DNA of 64,000 nt, taken from contig JASANH010001463.1 in NCBI GenBank assembly GCA_030248295.1, positions 1 through 64,000 of the forward strand. Reading direction: 5' to 3'. Made by a program: the position numbers and the translations under genes. Under the pieces are notes generated by a model that saw only the letters and a program-made list of their open reading frames with translations, made no database searches and was not told the DNA's origin. The DNA is from Mesodorylaimus sp. YZB2_4. Its lineage: Eukaryota > Nematoda > Enoplea > Dorylaimida > Dorylaimidae. Positions 1 to 11,235 of this stretch are shown in pieces; the first letter of the stretch is position 1, and each line of letters opens with the position of its first letter.

Positions 1-34
1 GGCCAGGATAAGGCGCCAACGCTAGGACATCGAT

Positions 35-3000
35 TTGCTTGTCGATCAGCAGTACCACCGCAACCAAAGCATAGCCATTTTGCGTGCTGGTGCTGATGCG
101 GCCGAAGGTAAGTTCGTGAGAGCTCTGACGAACAAGCGTGCAAAGAAAACCAAACTGCCGAAGGAGCAAGCGCAATACGAGGCTAAAATCCTTATCACGG
201 GAGTCATGAACTGTCGCCTGAAGTGCGTTGTGAGGTTAAAGAAAGGAATCTTGGCTTTGCAAAAGCGGTGCAATAAATTGTTGGAGAAGGCGGTAGGCGA
301 CGAAGCTAACTTGGACGAGGTTTGTGGTAACGCAGTGCACTCAAAAGGTAGAGAGCCATACTTTTATGAGGCAGCGTACAAAGTGTTTGATGGCGATGTG
401 ATTGCCATGAAGTGGACACCTGAGTGGCACACCTGTCACAGTGAAGGACGCGCAGACGAGGTCCCTGTTGCTGTGCATGATGATGAGAACCATAATGCAG
501 TGAAAGTGAAGGCAAAAGACCGCGAAGTGTGGCCGTGTAATGCACTAGGAACATGCGTCTTGCCCGATAATTGTCTCGTCCGGCTGATTGCCTTATGCGC
601 AAGAATGGTGCAAGAAAAAAAATTTCAGGCGATTTTTGGCAGATGGAATTGATGTGTGCTCGCATCTGAAACATCCGCAGAAAACGGAAACAATTAGTCC
701 TGAGAAGATTAATAGCAGAAGCGTGCTGGACTACAAGATAATTGTGACTGACAAACTCGGCCATTCAATCGCTTGCTTGCCTGACAATTGCGACAGCGAC
801 TTACTTTTCTTACGTCGAATGGGTGTGCACTATCCTTCTGTGCAAAATGTTCTCAATGCTGTCTATGATGTCCAAGCACTGGACAGACAGCTGAGTGCCA
901 TCGACACGGCTCTGGTGAAAGGAGATGAAGATACGCTGGAGAAGATGGTGCTTATGCTGTCTGGTCCAGATGCTGCTGTGGCATCGGATTCAGTCGCAGT
1001 CGAAAATGCGGAAAACGACGTAGAAATGAAAATAAAGCACTTGCCTTATGCACTCGAGTTTCTGAAGGACGTACATCGGAAGCCTGTGTACAGCTGCGCC
1101 TCGTGTCGTGTCTTGCACTACAGAACTCGAGTGCGTCAAGTGCAGTTTGTCCCTGATGACAAAACGGGCACAGTGAAGGTTTACACTGGAACTAGCATGA
1201 AACGGAAGAATGCAGAGAAGCCGTGCAACGACCTGTGGCTGCAGCTGTACGGTATAACTGAGGCGGAGTGCCGAAACAAAAGCGAGCTATACGTCTGCCA
1301 TCGTTGCTTCTCTCACTTGACCAAAGGTGGAGCCAACGGCGCGAAACACGCACCAATTTCAGTTTCCAACCAACTGGAGGTAGCTGGCACGCCTGCCGAG
1401 TTGAAGGACTTGAACGAGTTCGAGAGGCACTTTGTGCAGAACGCCAAGTGCTTCCAAGTAATCTATCGACTGGGTACGATGCAGTCGAATACGTTGCCGG
1501 CTTCGTGCAGGGTTAAAGGGCACAAGGGCCAAGTTGTACATTATCCGCTGCCACTGAGCGAAACGCTGCGTGCATTGCCTGAATCGGGCGGCATGCCATC
1601 CGACCAGAAAATGTTCATTGTAGTGTATGGCACTCCGACTAAAAATAAGGTGGTTTGGAAAGCCCTAGTCGACGTGCCAAAGATAAAAAAGGCAATCGAA
1701 AAGTTGAAGGAGATAAACCCGGAGTACAGGTATGTGGCCGATGGCTGGGACCCGTTTAGCACTGTTGAAATGACAGAAGACGAGTGCGACGAGGAGATTG
1801 TGAAAGAGTGCGAGTGGTTCGCGAAAAAAGCCATGATCAGGAAAATCGATAAAAAGGATGAAGAAAAGATAGTGGACTCTTTCACCGTGCAGCCGCTCTT
1901 TAAACGGAAGCCAGACGCGTCCGATCTGGAATTGTATCAAATGGAAAAAGTGGATGCTGAACGTATCGATCCAAGAGAAGAAAAATTAGATCTCTGGTGC
2001 TTCCCGCACTTGTACCCAGAAGGCAGGAATGGCGAAGGGGAAAAACGGGAGCCAAAGTTGTCGAATGCAGACTTTGTGACTAGTCGCTTGTACAACGAGA
2101 ATCCCAAGTTTAGACACGATCACCAGTACTTGGTCTACTTGCTGCACAAGTATCAGTTGAGGGCTATCGCAAACTCGATAAGCCAAGCACTCCGCAACAC
2201 CTTTGCTTACAACAATATGACTGTAGGCGAGTTTGTGAAAAATGTAAGCAAGGGTGAGCAGGAGCTGGAAGCCAATTTGTACACAGCCTTTCAAAAAGTG
2301 CGTGGAACAGCTGAGTATTGGGACCAGCAGCGCATGGACCTGCGGACAATGGTTCGAGAGCTGGGCCCACCATGTTGGTTTCTCACGTTTAGTGCAGCCG
2401 AGTACTCGGAAGACTGGCAGGATATGCAGGAGATGCTGATTGAAGTGAACAAGTGCGTGCAAGAATTTAACAAAATGAGTAATGGCGAGCGATGCGCTAC
2501 CGACCCAGTCAGTGCAAGCAGGCACTTTCACCATCGCTTTAGAGCACTTATGAAGAACGTTATTCTGAACAAGGATGGCCCGCTAGGTCATGTGACCGAC
2601 TTCTTTTGGAGAGTGGAATACCAGTCGAGAGGAGCCCCCCATTTCCACATGGTGGTATGGGTGGAAGATGCGCCCAGGTTAGGCATTGACCCACCAGAAA
2701 TTGTGCTCGAGTTCATACAAAATTATGCCACCTGTCGTTTGCCAAGTAAAGATAAAGAGCCACTGTTGCACAAGCTGGTCACGACCTACCAAATGCACCG
2801 ATGCAACAAGTACTGCAGAAAGATACGGGGCAGGTGCAGGTTTGGATTTCCGAGGCAGGTGAGCGAGGCTGCCACGCTAAACGACCCGCTGAAAAACGTG
2901 GGCCAGCGGCTAAGAGGCAAAAGCGAGTCTCGCCTTTACTATCTCCCACGTGGAGCCTCTGAGAGAACGGTGAATGACTACAATGCTGAGCTGCTACTGC

Positions 3001-5525
3001 TGTGGCAGGCCAACATGGACATTCAGTTTATTGGCGAGAACACGCACGCGGTCGTCAACTACATTGTCAACTATGTGACCAAAAAGGAAAAGTCCGCCTT
3101 GCAGGATTTGTGGGACAGTCTGAAGCAAGACAGCTCGACCTACTCGCGTCTGTTCAATATCGGCTGTCGCTCTTTGGCCATGAGGGAATGCGGCGCCTAC
3201 GAAGCTGCCGATTTGCTACTCGGTCAAAACCTATTTGGGAAAAGCCGATCAGTCAAGTACGTCTGCTCGAGACAGCCACATTTACGTCCTCGAATACTGA
3301 AGCCATTGGCCAAGTTGAAGGACATGGATCCAGAGTCGACTGACAAGTACGAAAACAATTGTATCTCTACGTATTACCCAGACAGGCCGGAAAGTCTTGA
3401 GAACATGTGTCTCTATGATTTCGTGCGTTTGCACGATCGAGACTCCATGTCCAACACTGGCCCCTTGGCGTTTAAAACGGAGGCGAACGGACGGCTGAGT
3501 GTAAGAAGCAAGCCATATTTGATCAGTCATGCAATGTACAACTTCCAAGAAAGACAGGAAGAGTACTGCTACTCGCTCCTCTTGCTGTTCAAGCCCTTCA
3601 GAAGCGAGAGTGAAGAATTGATCGACGCTAATGCAGGAAGCTGCATTCCTGTGTTCGAACGGGAACTATTGCACAACGAGCAACTGGCTGAGTACCACTC
3701 TCGTTTGGTGCTGCGGGAAGAGGAAGCGCAGAAGAACAAAGAGGCCATCGAAAAAGAGAAGAAAGCAGCGAGCCAAGAGGCTGAGAACACGCCAGGTGAC
3801 AGAGAGCCCCAAGTGTTGGGCGAACCAGTCGAGGCGGCATTAGCCATGCAGGAGTTCGATATAGCCATGCAAAATGCTCCTGAGGAAAGCCTGGAAGAGA
3901 TGATTAGCAGTCTCAACAGTGACCAGAAGCGTATCTTTGATAAGATCACGAGCCACATGCAAGAGAGCGCAGAGCCCTTGCGACTGTTTATCAGTGGAGC
4001 AGGTGGCACAGGTAAGAGTTTCTTGATTAACACCCTGAAGTTGTGGATGAATGACCAGTGCGGGATGAATGGAACCAGTGTCGCAGTTGCGGCCTTCACT
4101 GGCTTGGCTGCTTTCAATGTGAACGGCATGACGTTGCACAGGCTGCTGCAGTTGCCAGTGCAGCATGGACTCAAGAGTGCGTACTCTCCACTGTCTGACG
4201 ATGTGTGCAAGCAGTTGCGCACCTACCTGAAACAAGTCAAAGTTTTGGTCATCGACGAAGTGAGCATGGTGTCGAACGTTCTCCTTGCGTATGTTCATTT
4301 ACGCCTGAACGAAATTTTCAACAGGAATGTGGAGCACATACTATTCGGAGGGCTGAACGTGATCGTCATGGGTGACTTGGCGCAGCTGCCACCTTGTGGC
4401 GACGGTCCGCCTTTCCAAGAACTGACCGCTGTACAAGCGAACAAGATCATCGGCGGCTGGGGCGCGCCTGAGCTGTGGGGAACATTTGCCTACGATGAGC
4501 TTACCATCAATATGAGGCAGCAAGAGGATCCCGAATTTGCGGGCATTCTGGACAGGCTGCGATTCGGCCAAATGACTGAAGAGGATGTTTGTGTGCTGCA
4601 GGGTCGGCTGATCCCTCTGACATCGCAAGTGGATCCATTGGAAGCCTTCGCTCAGAGATGCGTGCAACTGCGCAAGGCTGGCCGTGAAATGATCTGTTTA
4701 ATGGCCTTACAAAAAATGGTCAACGAGTTCAATAGTCGCATGCTCGATGCAGAAGCGAGCAAAGTGATTCAAATATCAGCAATTGACAGTTTCGTGTACC
4801 TGGGCCGCCGTGCTTCGAAGCAACAAGCTGAGAAAGCGAAGGAGCAGCTAAGAAAAATGGCAGCCAAAGAGGGCAGCAGACAGACTGCTGGCATTGAGGA
4901 GAGTCTTCGTCTTTCCATCGGGGCGCGAGTCATGCTAAGGAGAAATGTTGACATTGCGAGCGGCTTGGTGAATGGAGCTGTCGGTTGTGTGGCCAGTTTT
5001 GAGTATTCTCCATGTGGAAAAGTTGTGAACAAGGTGCTTGTCAAGTTCGATGAGGTGCCCAGCGTGGTCATAATTCACAGGGCGACCGTCAAGTTTGAAC
5101 TGACGAAGCAGATGTATGTTGATCAAAAGCAGTTCCCACTCATCTTGTCCTATGCGATGACCATCCACAAGGCCCAAGGCATGAGTGTGTCCCAAGCTAT
5201 GATTGATGTTGGCAATACAGTCTTCAGCAAGGACGCTGGTGCAGGCATGACGTACGTTGCTTTGTCTCGCGTGAGGACTCTAGCAGGCCTCTACTTAATG
5301 AACTTTGATCCGAGTATGGCTCGTGCTAATGCCAAGTGCGTGAAGGAAATCAATCGATTGCGTCAGGAAAATGAGTCGCACCTTCCGCAGCTAGTCGTGT
5401 CGAGCAAAAAGCTGAAGAAAGTGCGTGATCATGCTTGGTGCAGCGCTCTAAAACAGGATGCGCAACCAGTGGCTGTCGACGATCATGGACAAATGCAGGC
5501 GAGAAAAAGCAAGACAAAGGGTTAG
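35..5525 (+). CDS. Helitron RepHel protein (Rep endonuclease plus PIF1-like helicase), one frameshift
   Basis: The protein nicks and unwinds DNA for rolling-circle transposition. Two overlapping frames form one reading unit: 35-652, and 588-5525 (1645 codons). They meet at a run of eight A at 615-622, where a one-base slip would join them, so the copy is probably inactive or miscalled there. Counting from 588, a replication-initiator motif with HFH lies near residue 684. A conserved NYIVNYVTK segment with two candidate catalytic tyrosines is near residue 825. The helicase follows, with Walker A GAGGTGKS near 1137, Walker B VIDEVSM near 1220 and a C-terminal YVALSRV motif near 1554. It ends in TAG. 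This order and length fit animal Helitrons. The first frame opens at a TTG near the window edge, so the true start is probably further left. The N-terminal 200 residues match nothing I recognise. Confidence 0.9.
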
Positions 5526-6498
5526 TAACCAAGACTAAGCCACGTTGTGCCTACAAACGAAAGGCTACTGTCAATGAGACGATTTGTCCAGCTAAAAAAA
5601 GAAGCCCATAGAGCCTAAAATGGCAGGCCGTTTGGTTGATTTTGGCGAAACAGAAAGGAAGCGCCGCGAGATGAAAAATATGAGCACGATCAGCCCTGGC
5701 CATGCCGCGGACTTGATTGCGATAATGCCACGTGCTGTAAGACAAAAGATTGGCGGCGTGCACCCTGGTGATGCTCCTTGTGTGTCGAATATGAGGCTAG
5801 TGGAAAGGGTGCTATCAGTGAAACGTCTAGGAAGAGGGCGTTGGTCTTCAGCATTTGCACTAGCACCAGCACTAGCGACGGGGCGGGTCGTAGTAGGGCG
5901 CCGGGGGTGGAGGGTAAACCTACGCCGTCGAATGTTGGCTAGGCGGAGAACTTGCGAGACAGAGGGTGGACGACGAAGGCCTAGGGCTACAGTATGTTGT
6001 AAACGCTGATGCAAACGGCGAACATCATCGGACGTCCACGAGGTGTACATATAGCTGACCGCTATGCACTAAAGATTCGAACCAATGCAAAATTGCAAGG
6101 ATAAGCCGCGGTAACAGGGCCACATCGCGGGCATCACGCACTAAGCCTATCAGTAACGATTCGTAATAATCGACTGTCTTCGAGATTCCGTTCATCGCGG
6201 ATCTTGATAAAAAGCTCGTAAATTCAATCTCCAGTGTTCGGTTGATCGATCGCTCGACAAGCTACAATAATAGCGCTTGTCGTCGATTGACTACGTTTTG
6301 CTACCAAATAATTCTGTCGTCGATTAATCGAGCTGTGGAAATTGATGTTGCGACGCCGGAATCACATGTTGATTTGGTATAAATATGGTATATTTGAGAG
6401 ACACTTTCGATAACGAACTGCACACTCGATTCACCCCAAAACGACACTCTTATTATCTCCAGAATCCTCTATCACCACCTTTACATTCTCACTTTGCA
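5526..6498. other. Helitron 3' flank, no convincing gene
   Basis: A 129-codon open frame at 5620-6009 (+) overlaps the dispersed 86-base repeat and becomes arginine-rich noise. I do not regard it as a gene. From 6010 to 6498 I see nothing coding. Confidence 0.5.
5825..5910 (+). repeat. 86-bp dispersed direct repeat, copy 1
   Basis: It matches 10905-10990 in the same orientation with three mismatches by eye. It starts GTCTAGGAAGAGGGCG and ends GGGGGTGG. The sequence beyond differs at both ends, so these are true repeat edges. Confidence 0.85.
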
Positions 6499-6960
6499 TC
6501 ACTGGCATTCCTGTGCTATTACAACCTCGATCTTTGCTCGCGTTCGCGACACTCCACCGCTTATCGAACGATCTTCGGGGATCTCAATCAGATACAGGTG
6601 GATGATTGATCGATTGACCGATTGCCCGCTTGGGAGACGCACGGTTGCAGTTCGGGCTGGGTGATCAGGGTTGCTCTTGATTGCTTCTATTCGTCCAAGT
6701 TGCCACTTACCTCGTAGTCGGTTCTTCTCTCGCACGTGGACCACATCGCTAACCTTTGGCGTCGCATAAAGGCTTGAGCGCTGATGCTTGATGGTTGATT
6801 GGTGCCGCTCTCGTGAGGCCAGGAGGTATTGCTTAGACCAAATCGTCCAGAATTGGTTTAGATATTGAGCTCGCTTCTTCTACCGTTCTATCAGCGCCTT
6901 TCGTGTTCCCATTGCCTCAATTGATTTAGGGAGGATGGGCTCTGATTCGAGTCAGGAGAC
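6499..6960 (-). pseudogene. BEL/Pao retrotransposon integrase C-terminus (DUF5641-like), fragment
   Basis: On the minus strand this reads as the end of a Pao-type pol polyprotein. A W-K-Q-Y-L-L-A-S-R-E-R segment leads into a DVVHVRE motif, then RGKWQLGRIEAI, then RTATVRLPSG and a final HLYLIE. That order is the signature of the domain that follows the integrase core in BEL/Pao elements. A stop near 6880 and missing upstream sequence show that it is a relic. The matching upstream pol portion lies next door at 6985-7800 in the opposite orientation, so an inversion or two insertions have occurred. Confidence 0.75.
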
Positions 6961-6984
6961 ATTAGAGGCAAACCGAGTCAGGTA

Positions 6985-7845
6985 GGTACATGACAAGCAT
7001 CAAGTCAATGAAGTTTCGCTGTGTTACCACAAAGGTAAATCCAGCCGATCTTCTGTCCAGAGGGGCAGCGGCTATGATCCTCAAAGACAAATCGATATGG
7101 TGGCATGGACCACAGTGGCTGCGCCGAGCCGAGGAAACGTGGCCTATACTGGACGAATTCGAATATGACCAGGCGGGTATCAACTAGAGTAACATTAAGC
7201 AGACAACTTTTACAGGAACGACGAATTTCGCTGCAGAGCTTCAGACGAAGTCGACCGAATCTTCGACGAAAACCAATACTCAAGTTGGAGGGAACTGATA
7301 CGAACCACCATGCTGTGACTGCAACTTGTGGCCAAGGTGAAGAGGAAGAAGAAGGGGCAGTCCTACGACAAGGAGAGCGAATTGGAGCCATCGACGCCAG
7401 AAGAGATCGATATGGCAGAGAAGCTATGGCTCAAAGCGATGTAAGCGAAGTATTTCATGGATGAGCTGGTGCACCTGAAGAAAACGCAGGGCGATCAGAA
7501 GGCAGTTCTCCTCAACAATGCAATACCTCTTTAGTTTAATGAAGATGGCGCCATTCGATGCGCTAGGAGAGTCAGGCAGGCAAAAATCTCAATTGAAGCG
7601 ATGAATCCTATCCTCCTTCTGGAGAATTCAAGGCTCGCACATGGTGATCAAAGAAGCTCATGAACAGACGATGCTCAGCGGCATATCGCACACATTGGCT
7701 AAACTTCGAATGCGATTTTCGGCTCCAACAGGGCGAGCAGAGGTCAATCGGGTAATCAGAAAGTGCAGTGTCTGTAGACAATGGTGCTGCCGCCATCGGA
7801 AGCATCTTTGTACCACTTGTGAATCGAGTTGGTTAAATAAATACT
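6985..7845 (+). pseudogene. BEL/Pao pol fragment: RNase H end to integrase zinc-binding region
   Basis: The segment starts with the NPADLLSRG motif typical of the end of the Pao RNase H region, then WWHGPQWL. After frame changes near 7230 and several stops it carries the LLENSRLAHMVIKEAHEQ block and CSVCRQWC, which match the zinc-binding region before a Pao integrase core. No integrase core follows. Several frame changes and stops make it non-functional. Confidence 0.75.
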
Positions 7846-8042
7846 AAAGTATACTTGCATGTGTACCATGCTTTCACCCAGACGCTCCGCTTGGGTACAC
7901 CACGCGCCGTCCAATAACGCGTGATGACTTCACAGAGTAAAGTGTAAAGCTATGTATCAATGTGCGCACACTTGATCAACTCACATACTAAATCCATATT
8001 ACACAAGTGAGCGGTAAATTCAAAATATTCTGTTGGAGAATA

Positions 8043-8160
8043 TATATATATATATATGCTATCATATTGTCATTTTGTATAACTTTGCCTTCTCATGTCT
8101 TTTTTGAAATGTGCAGTATAGTAGTAGCAGAAGCAGGAACTCTCACGATGGGTTATTGTT
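8043..8160 (+). repeat. Left arm of a long-range inverted repeat (pair with 10994-11112)
   Basis: About 115 bases starting in an (AT)n tract and ending GGGTTATTGTT appear in reverse complement at 10994-11112. I see no mismatch between the arms outside the AT tract. The two arms bracket about 2.8 kb of repeat-rich sequence. Confidence 0.9.
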
Positions 8161-8230
8161 GCGGCGAGGCTGCTAGGTTGCTTATAAGGTCCCAAAGTCT
8201 CCCAAAGAAAAACAAAAAATGACACTAACC

Positions 8231-8312
8231 TACAGGGAGAGGGACTCAAACCTCCGCGGAAGTTCTTCCATTGGATCTTAAGTCTAACGCCTTAACCACT
8301 CGGCCAACCCGG
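8231..8312 (-). tRNA. tRNA-Leu(UAA)-like sequence, probably a pseudogene or SINE head
   Basis: The reverse complement has a good D-arm and box A (GGCCGAGTGGTTAAGGC), an anticodon loop CTTAAGA with TAA, a long variable arm as in leucine tRNAs, and a T-arm region GGTTTGAGTCC. Faults are visible: a mismatch in the anticodon stem, a misaligned T-stem that looks one base short, and an acceptor stem that pairs poorly. I therefore favour a decayed tRNA or tRNA-derived repeat. Confidence 0.5.
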
Positions 8313-8407
8313 ATGATAGCACACTCGTCGCCGAGTGAGGTCGCAAGGCGAAGTCCATTTTATTAATTTTTTTCACCAAAAAAGCCTTTTCGAGAGTCCT
8401 TATTATC

Positions 8408-8443
8408 GCTTCGACCAGTTTATGTACATAAACTGGTCGAAGC
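8408..8443. repeat. Perfect 36-bp palindrome
   Basis: GCTTCGACCAGTTTAT, central GTAC, then the exact reverse complement of the first 16 bases. It lies just beside the 60-bp minisatellite. Confidence 0.95.
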
Positions 8444-8512
8444 AATCTAAAATGGAAAACGCGCGCGCGAAAAAGCGGTTTCCCCACCCTTCGGCTCGCC
8501 TTTAGCTCTTGC

Positions 8513-8935
8513 TTGTTTTTGAATTTCCCACCAGCGCGATGTACCTGAACATTTTTTAGATTTCGCTCTCGCGCTTTTTTGAATTTCCCTCTAGCATGAT
8601 GTGCCTGAACATCTTTTAGACCTCTGCTCGCCCTTGTTTTGAATTTTCCTCCAGCATGATGTGCCTGAACATCTTTTAGACCTCTGCTCGCCCTTTTTTG
8701 AATTCCCCTCCAGCATGATGTGGCTGAACATCTTTTAGACCTCTGCTCGCCCTTTTTTTGAATTTCCCTCCAGCACGATGTACCTGAACATCTTTTAGAC
8801 CTCGCTCTCGCGCTTTTTTGAATTTTCCTCCAGCATGATGTGCCTGAACATCTTTTAGACCTCTGCTCGCCCTTTTTTGAATTTCCCCCAGCATGATGTA
8901 CCTGAACATCTTTCCCGCCTCGCTCTCGCGCGCTC
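8513..8935. repeat. Minisatellite, about seven copies of a ~60-bp unit
   Basis: Each unit contains TTTGAATTTCC, CAGCATGATGT, CCTGAACATC and CTCGCCCTTTT-like segments. Copies differ by scattered substitutions. The minus strand is open across the array because the unit is about 60 bases, a multiple of three, so the basic repetitive open frame there is not evidence of a gene. Confidence 0.9.
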
Positions 8936-9055
8936 AAACGCAAAACAAGATTTGCAGTCTATTTTATTTACATTTTATAAAAAATATTCACACAAACTTA
9001 CATACAATATACAAATACATACAATATTTACAAAGAAATTGAAAAAATTAAATTA

Positions 9056-9163
9056 ATGTGTGGGCCTTTAAAAAGGCCAACACATGCGGCAACCTGGTAT
9101 TCACCGAATTCGTGGTGAGGTTCGTACGTCGATTGTTACTGCAATCCCTTTATTCGATATATA

Positions 9164-9211
<48 letters not shown>

Positions 9212-9830
9212 TGATGTAGGTCCCTGCGGGCCTGGGAAGAGACGCGTGTGATGCCGCTTTTGAGCGATGATCAGTGTTATCTTGGGACGATATGTCGCAT
9301 CAAGATCTTTGCACGCTTGTCGAATGCCTATTATTTACATGTATGGGCCTTTAAAAAGACCCATACATGTGGCAACCTGGCATTCACCGACTTCGTGGTC
9401 AGGTTCGTACGCCATTATTTATATCATATTATATATATATATAATAAATATATATATATATATTATATAAATTATAAAATTTTTATAATATATAAAATAT
9501 AATATATATATGTGTATATATAAATTATATTATATATATGTGAATATTATTTACATGTATGGGCCTTTAAAAAGACCCATACATGTGGCAACCTGGTACT
9601 CATCGACCTCGTGAGGGATACGGTAAACAGTCGATGCAAACAAGACCCACGAATTAGGATTCCAAAATTTTATATATATATATTTATTTATTTACAAAAA
9701 TAAAATATCTACAAAAACAAAATATTTACAAAAATAAAATATTTACAAGAAATGTAGATATAATTTTCATGTGTGGGTCTTTAAAAAAACCCACACATGT
9801 GGCAACCTGATATTCACCGAGCTCGTGATT
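9056..9830 (+). repeat. Four dispersed copies of a ~75-bp two-hairpin repeat
   Basis: Copies begin near 9056, 9337, 9553 and 9767. Each has a first hairpin with stem ATGTATGGG or ATGTGTGGG around a TTTAAAAA loop, then GGCAACCTG, then a second hairpin built on TCACC...GGTGA or TCAC...GTGA. The spacers are AT-rich, with (AT)n tracts at 9160-9210 and 9420-9540. Stem changes in different copies keep the pairing. Confidence 0.8.
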
Positions 9831-10904
9831 AGGTGCCTACGCCAATTATTATTACAGCGCGAATTGACGCACTGGCGCGAGTCAACGGGGCCACGGGCTG
9901 AGCAAGTTGAGGCGGGAGCTGCGAAGAGAAACTGCATGGTGGCAGTCCGTCATCATGGCCTTCGTATTCCCATTCCGTGCTCCAAACTGAAGAGTGAGCC
10001 GCCTGAGGTTCGGGTTGGGCCATCGCCATCCTGCTCAGTTGTTGACCACCGGGCAAAAAAATTTCTTCCAGCATCCGATATCTCGGAATAGCGCGTATTT
10101 CGTCGAGCGAAATTTCCATCGTGACCACATCGTGACGCAATTTGATTTTGTCGAAGCGAATAAGTAGCTCGAAAAGCAATTTATGCTGATACTTCGGGCC
10201 TGCGTTCCATTTGATCAAACAAGGCCCGAGCTGGCCTTATTCGAGACCAGACTATTCACTCGGCAAAATAGTAGACGTTACAAGGACGACGCTATTGCGC
10301 AGCGAGGCCACCATTCCCAGTCTTGGTCGAATACATAAAAGACGAGAGAGGGTGGTGTGTGCACGTTTTATACGCCTACCCAACCATCGACCTAGCAGTT
10401 TAGCCCCGCCCTTGCGGTAGCAGTTTAGCCCCGCCCCCGCCTCGAGCGCCTGACGGCGGGCGCTCGAGTCTGTAGTACTACATATTTCTTTTCGCTCCTG
10501 GTGCCTGCTGCACTAGTTGTCTCTTGGTTCCTAGGATTTGTTTATCGAAAAAAGCTCTGCAGAAGGTAGAATCCCGACGGGTGTTTTGACTACTGCGTTC
10601 AAACATTATTTTTTAGCATCGCAGAAAAACCCACATTTTATTGCATCTGCATAAACATTTAGAACCGCACGTTTTTATTCGACTAACGAATGAGATTCAA
10701 GCAGATAATAATAATTATAATGGGCAATTTGCAATATTCTTAATTACAGCACAGGCGGGCACTGACTGGTTGGTCCATTGGCTGGGTGGATGGCTGGCTG
10801 GCTGCTGTGACCGACCAGAAAAAGGGGTGCATTGAGGTGTTGGGAAGAAGGAGAGCAAACCAAAGACTGGCGCAGGGAGTGAATGTTGTCAAACGCGACC
10901 CCCA
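9831..10904. other. Non-coding interval
   Basis: Only short open frames lacking recognisable motifs occur here. A 20-base unit containing CAGTTTAGCCCCGCCC is present twice in tandem near 10395-10435, followed by a short GC-rich inverted repeat around CTCGAGCGCC. Confidence 0.5.
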
Positions 10905-10990
10905 GTCTAGGAAGAGGGCGTTGGTCTACAGCATTTGCACTAGCACCAGCACTAGCGACGGGGCGGGTCATAGTAGGGCGCTGGGGGTGG
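10905..10990 (+). repeat. 86-bp dispersed direct repeat, copy 2
   Basis: It is nearly identical to 5825-5910. It abuts the right inverted-repeat arm, with only three bases between them. Confidence 0.85.
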
Positions 10991-10993
10991 AAT

Positions 10994-11112
10994 AACAATA
11001 ACCCATCGTGAGAGTTCCTGCTTCTGCTACTACTATACTGCACATTTCAAAAAAGACATGAGAAGGCAAAGTTATACAAAATGACAATATGATAGCATAT
11101 ATATATATATAT
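10994..11112 (-). repeat. Right arm of the long-range inverted repeat
   Basis: This is the reverse complement of 8043-8160, starting AACAATAACCC and ending in an (AT)n tract. It lies just left of the Polinton relic. Confidence 0.9.
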
Positions 11113-11235
11113 ATACTGTATATCACTCGACGAGGCTCAACGTGCAAAAAGAGCAAAATAAACACCCTATAAAATTCGAATGCACGATTGCTAGCAGATA
11201 GGAAACGCAAAATTATAAAGCAGTAAAATCGAAAA

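Larger units (their letters stand above)
1..5910 (+). mobile_element. Helitron rolling-circle transposon, left end beyond the window
   Basis: The stretch is filled by one long RepHel coding region that is already open at the window edge, so the 5' terminus lies outside. I found no certain 3' hairpin plus CTRR terminus. An 86-base segment at 5825-5910 recurs at 10905-10990 and may belong to a related terminal region. The right boundary is therefore a guess. Confidence 0.75.

Noticed and set aside
5592..6050. Arg-rich open frames on both strands after the Helitron
   Set aside because: They overlap a non-coding dispersed repeat and lack any conserved pattern.
8284..8943. Long basic minus-strand open frame (219 codons)
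   Set aside because: It is the translation of a 60-bp minisatellite whose period is a multiple of three, plus the tRNA-like sequence.
8043..11112. CRISPR-like or phage-like repeat arrangement
   Set aside because: The sequence is eukaryotic, repeats are irregularly spaced and no cas-like gene occurs.
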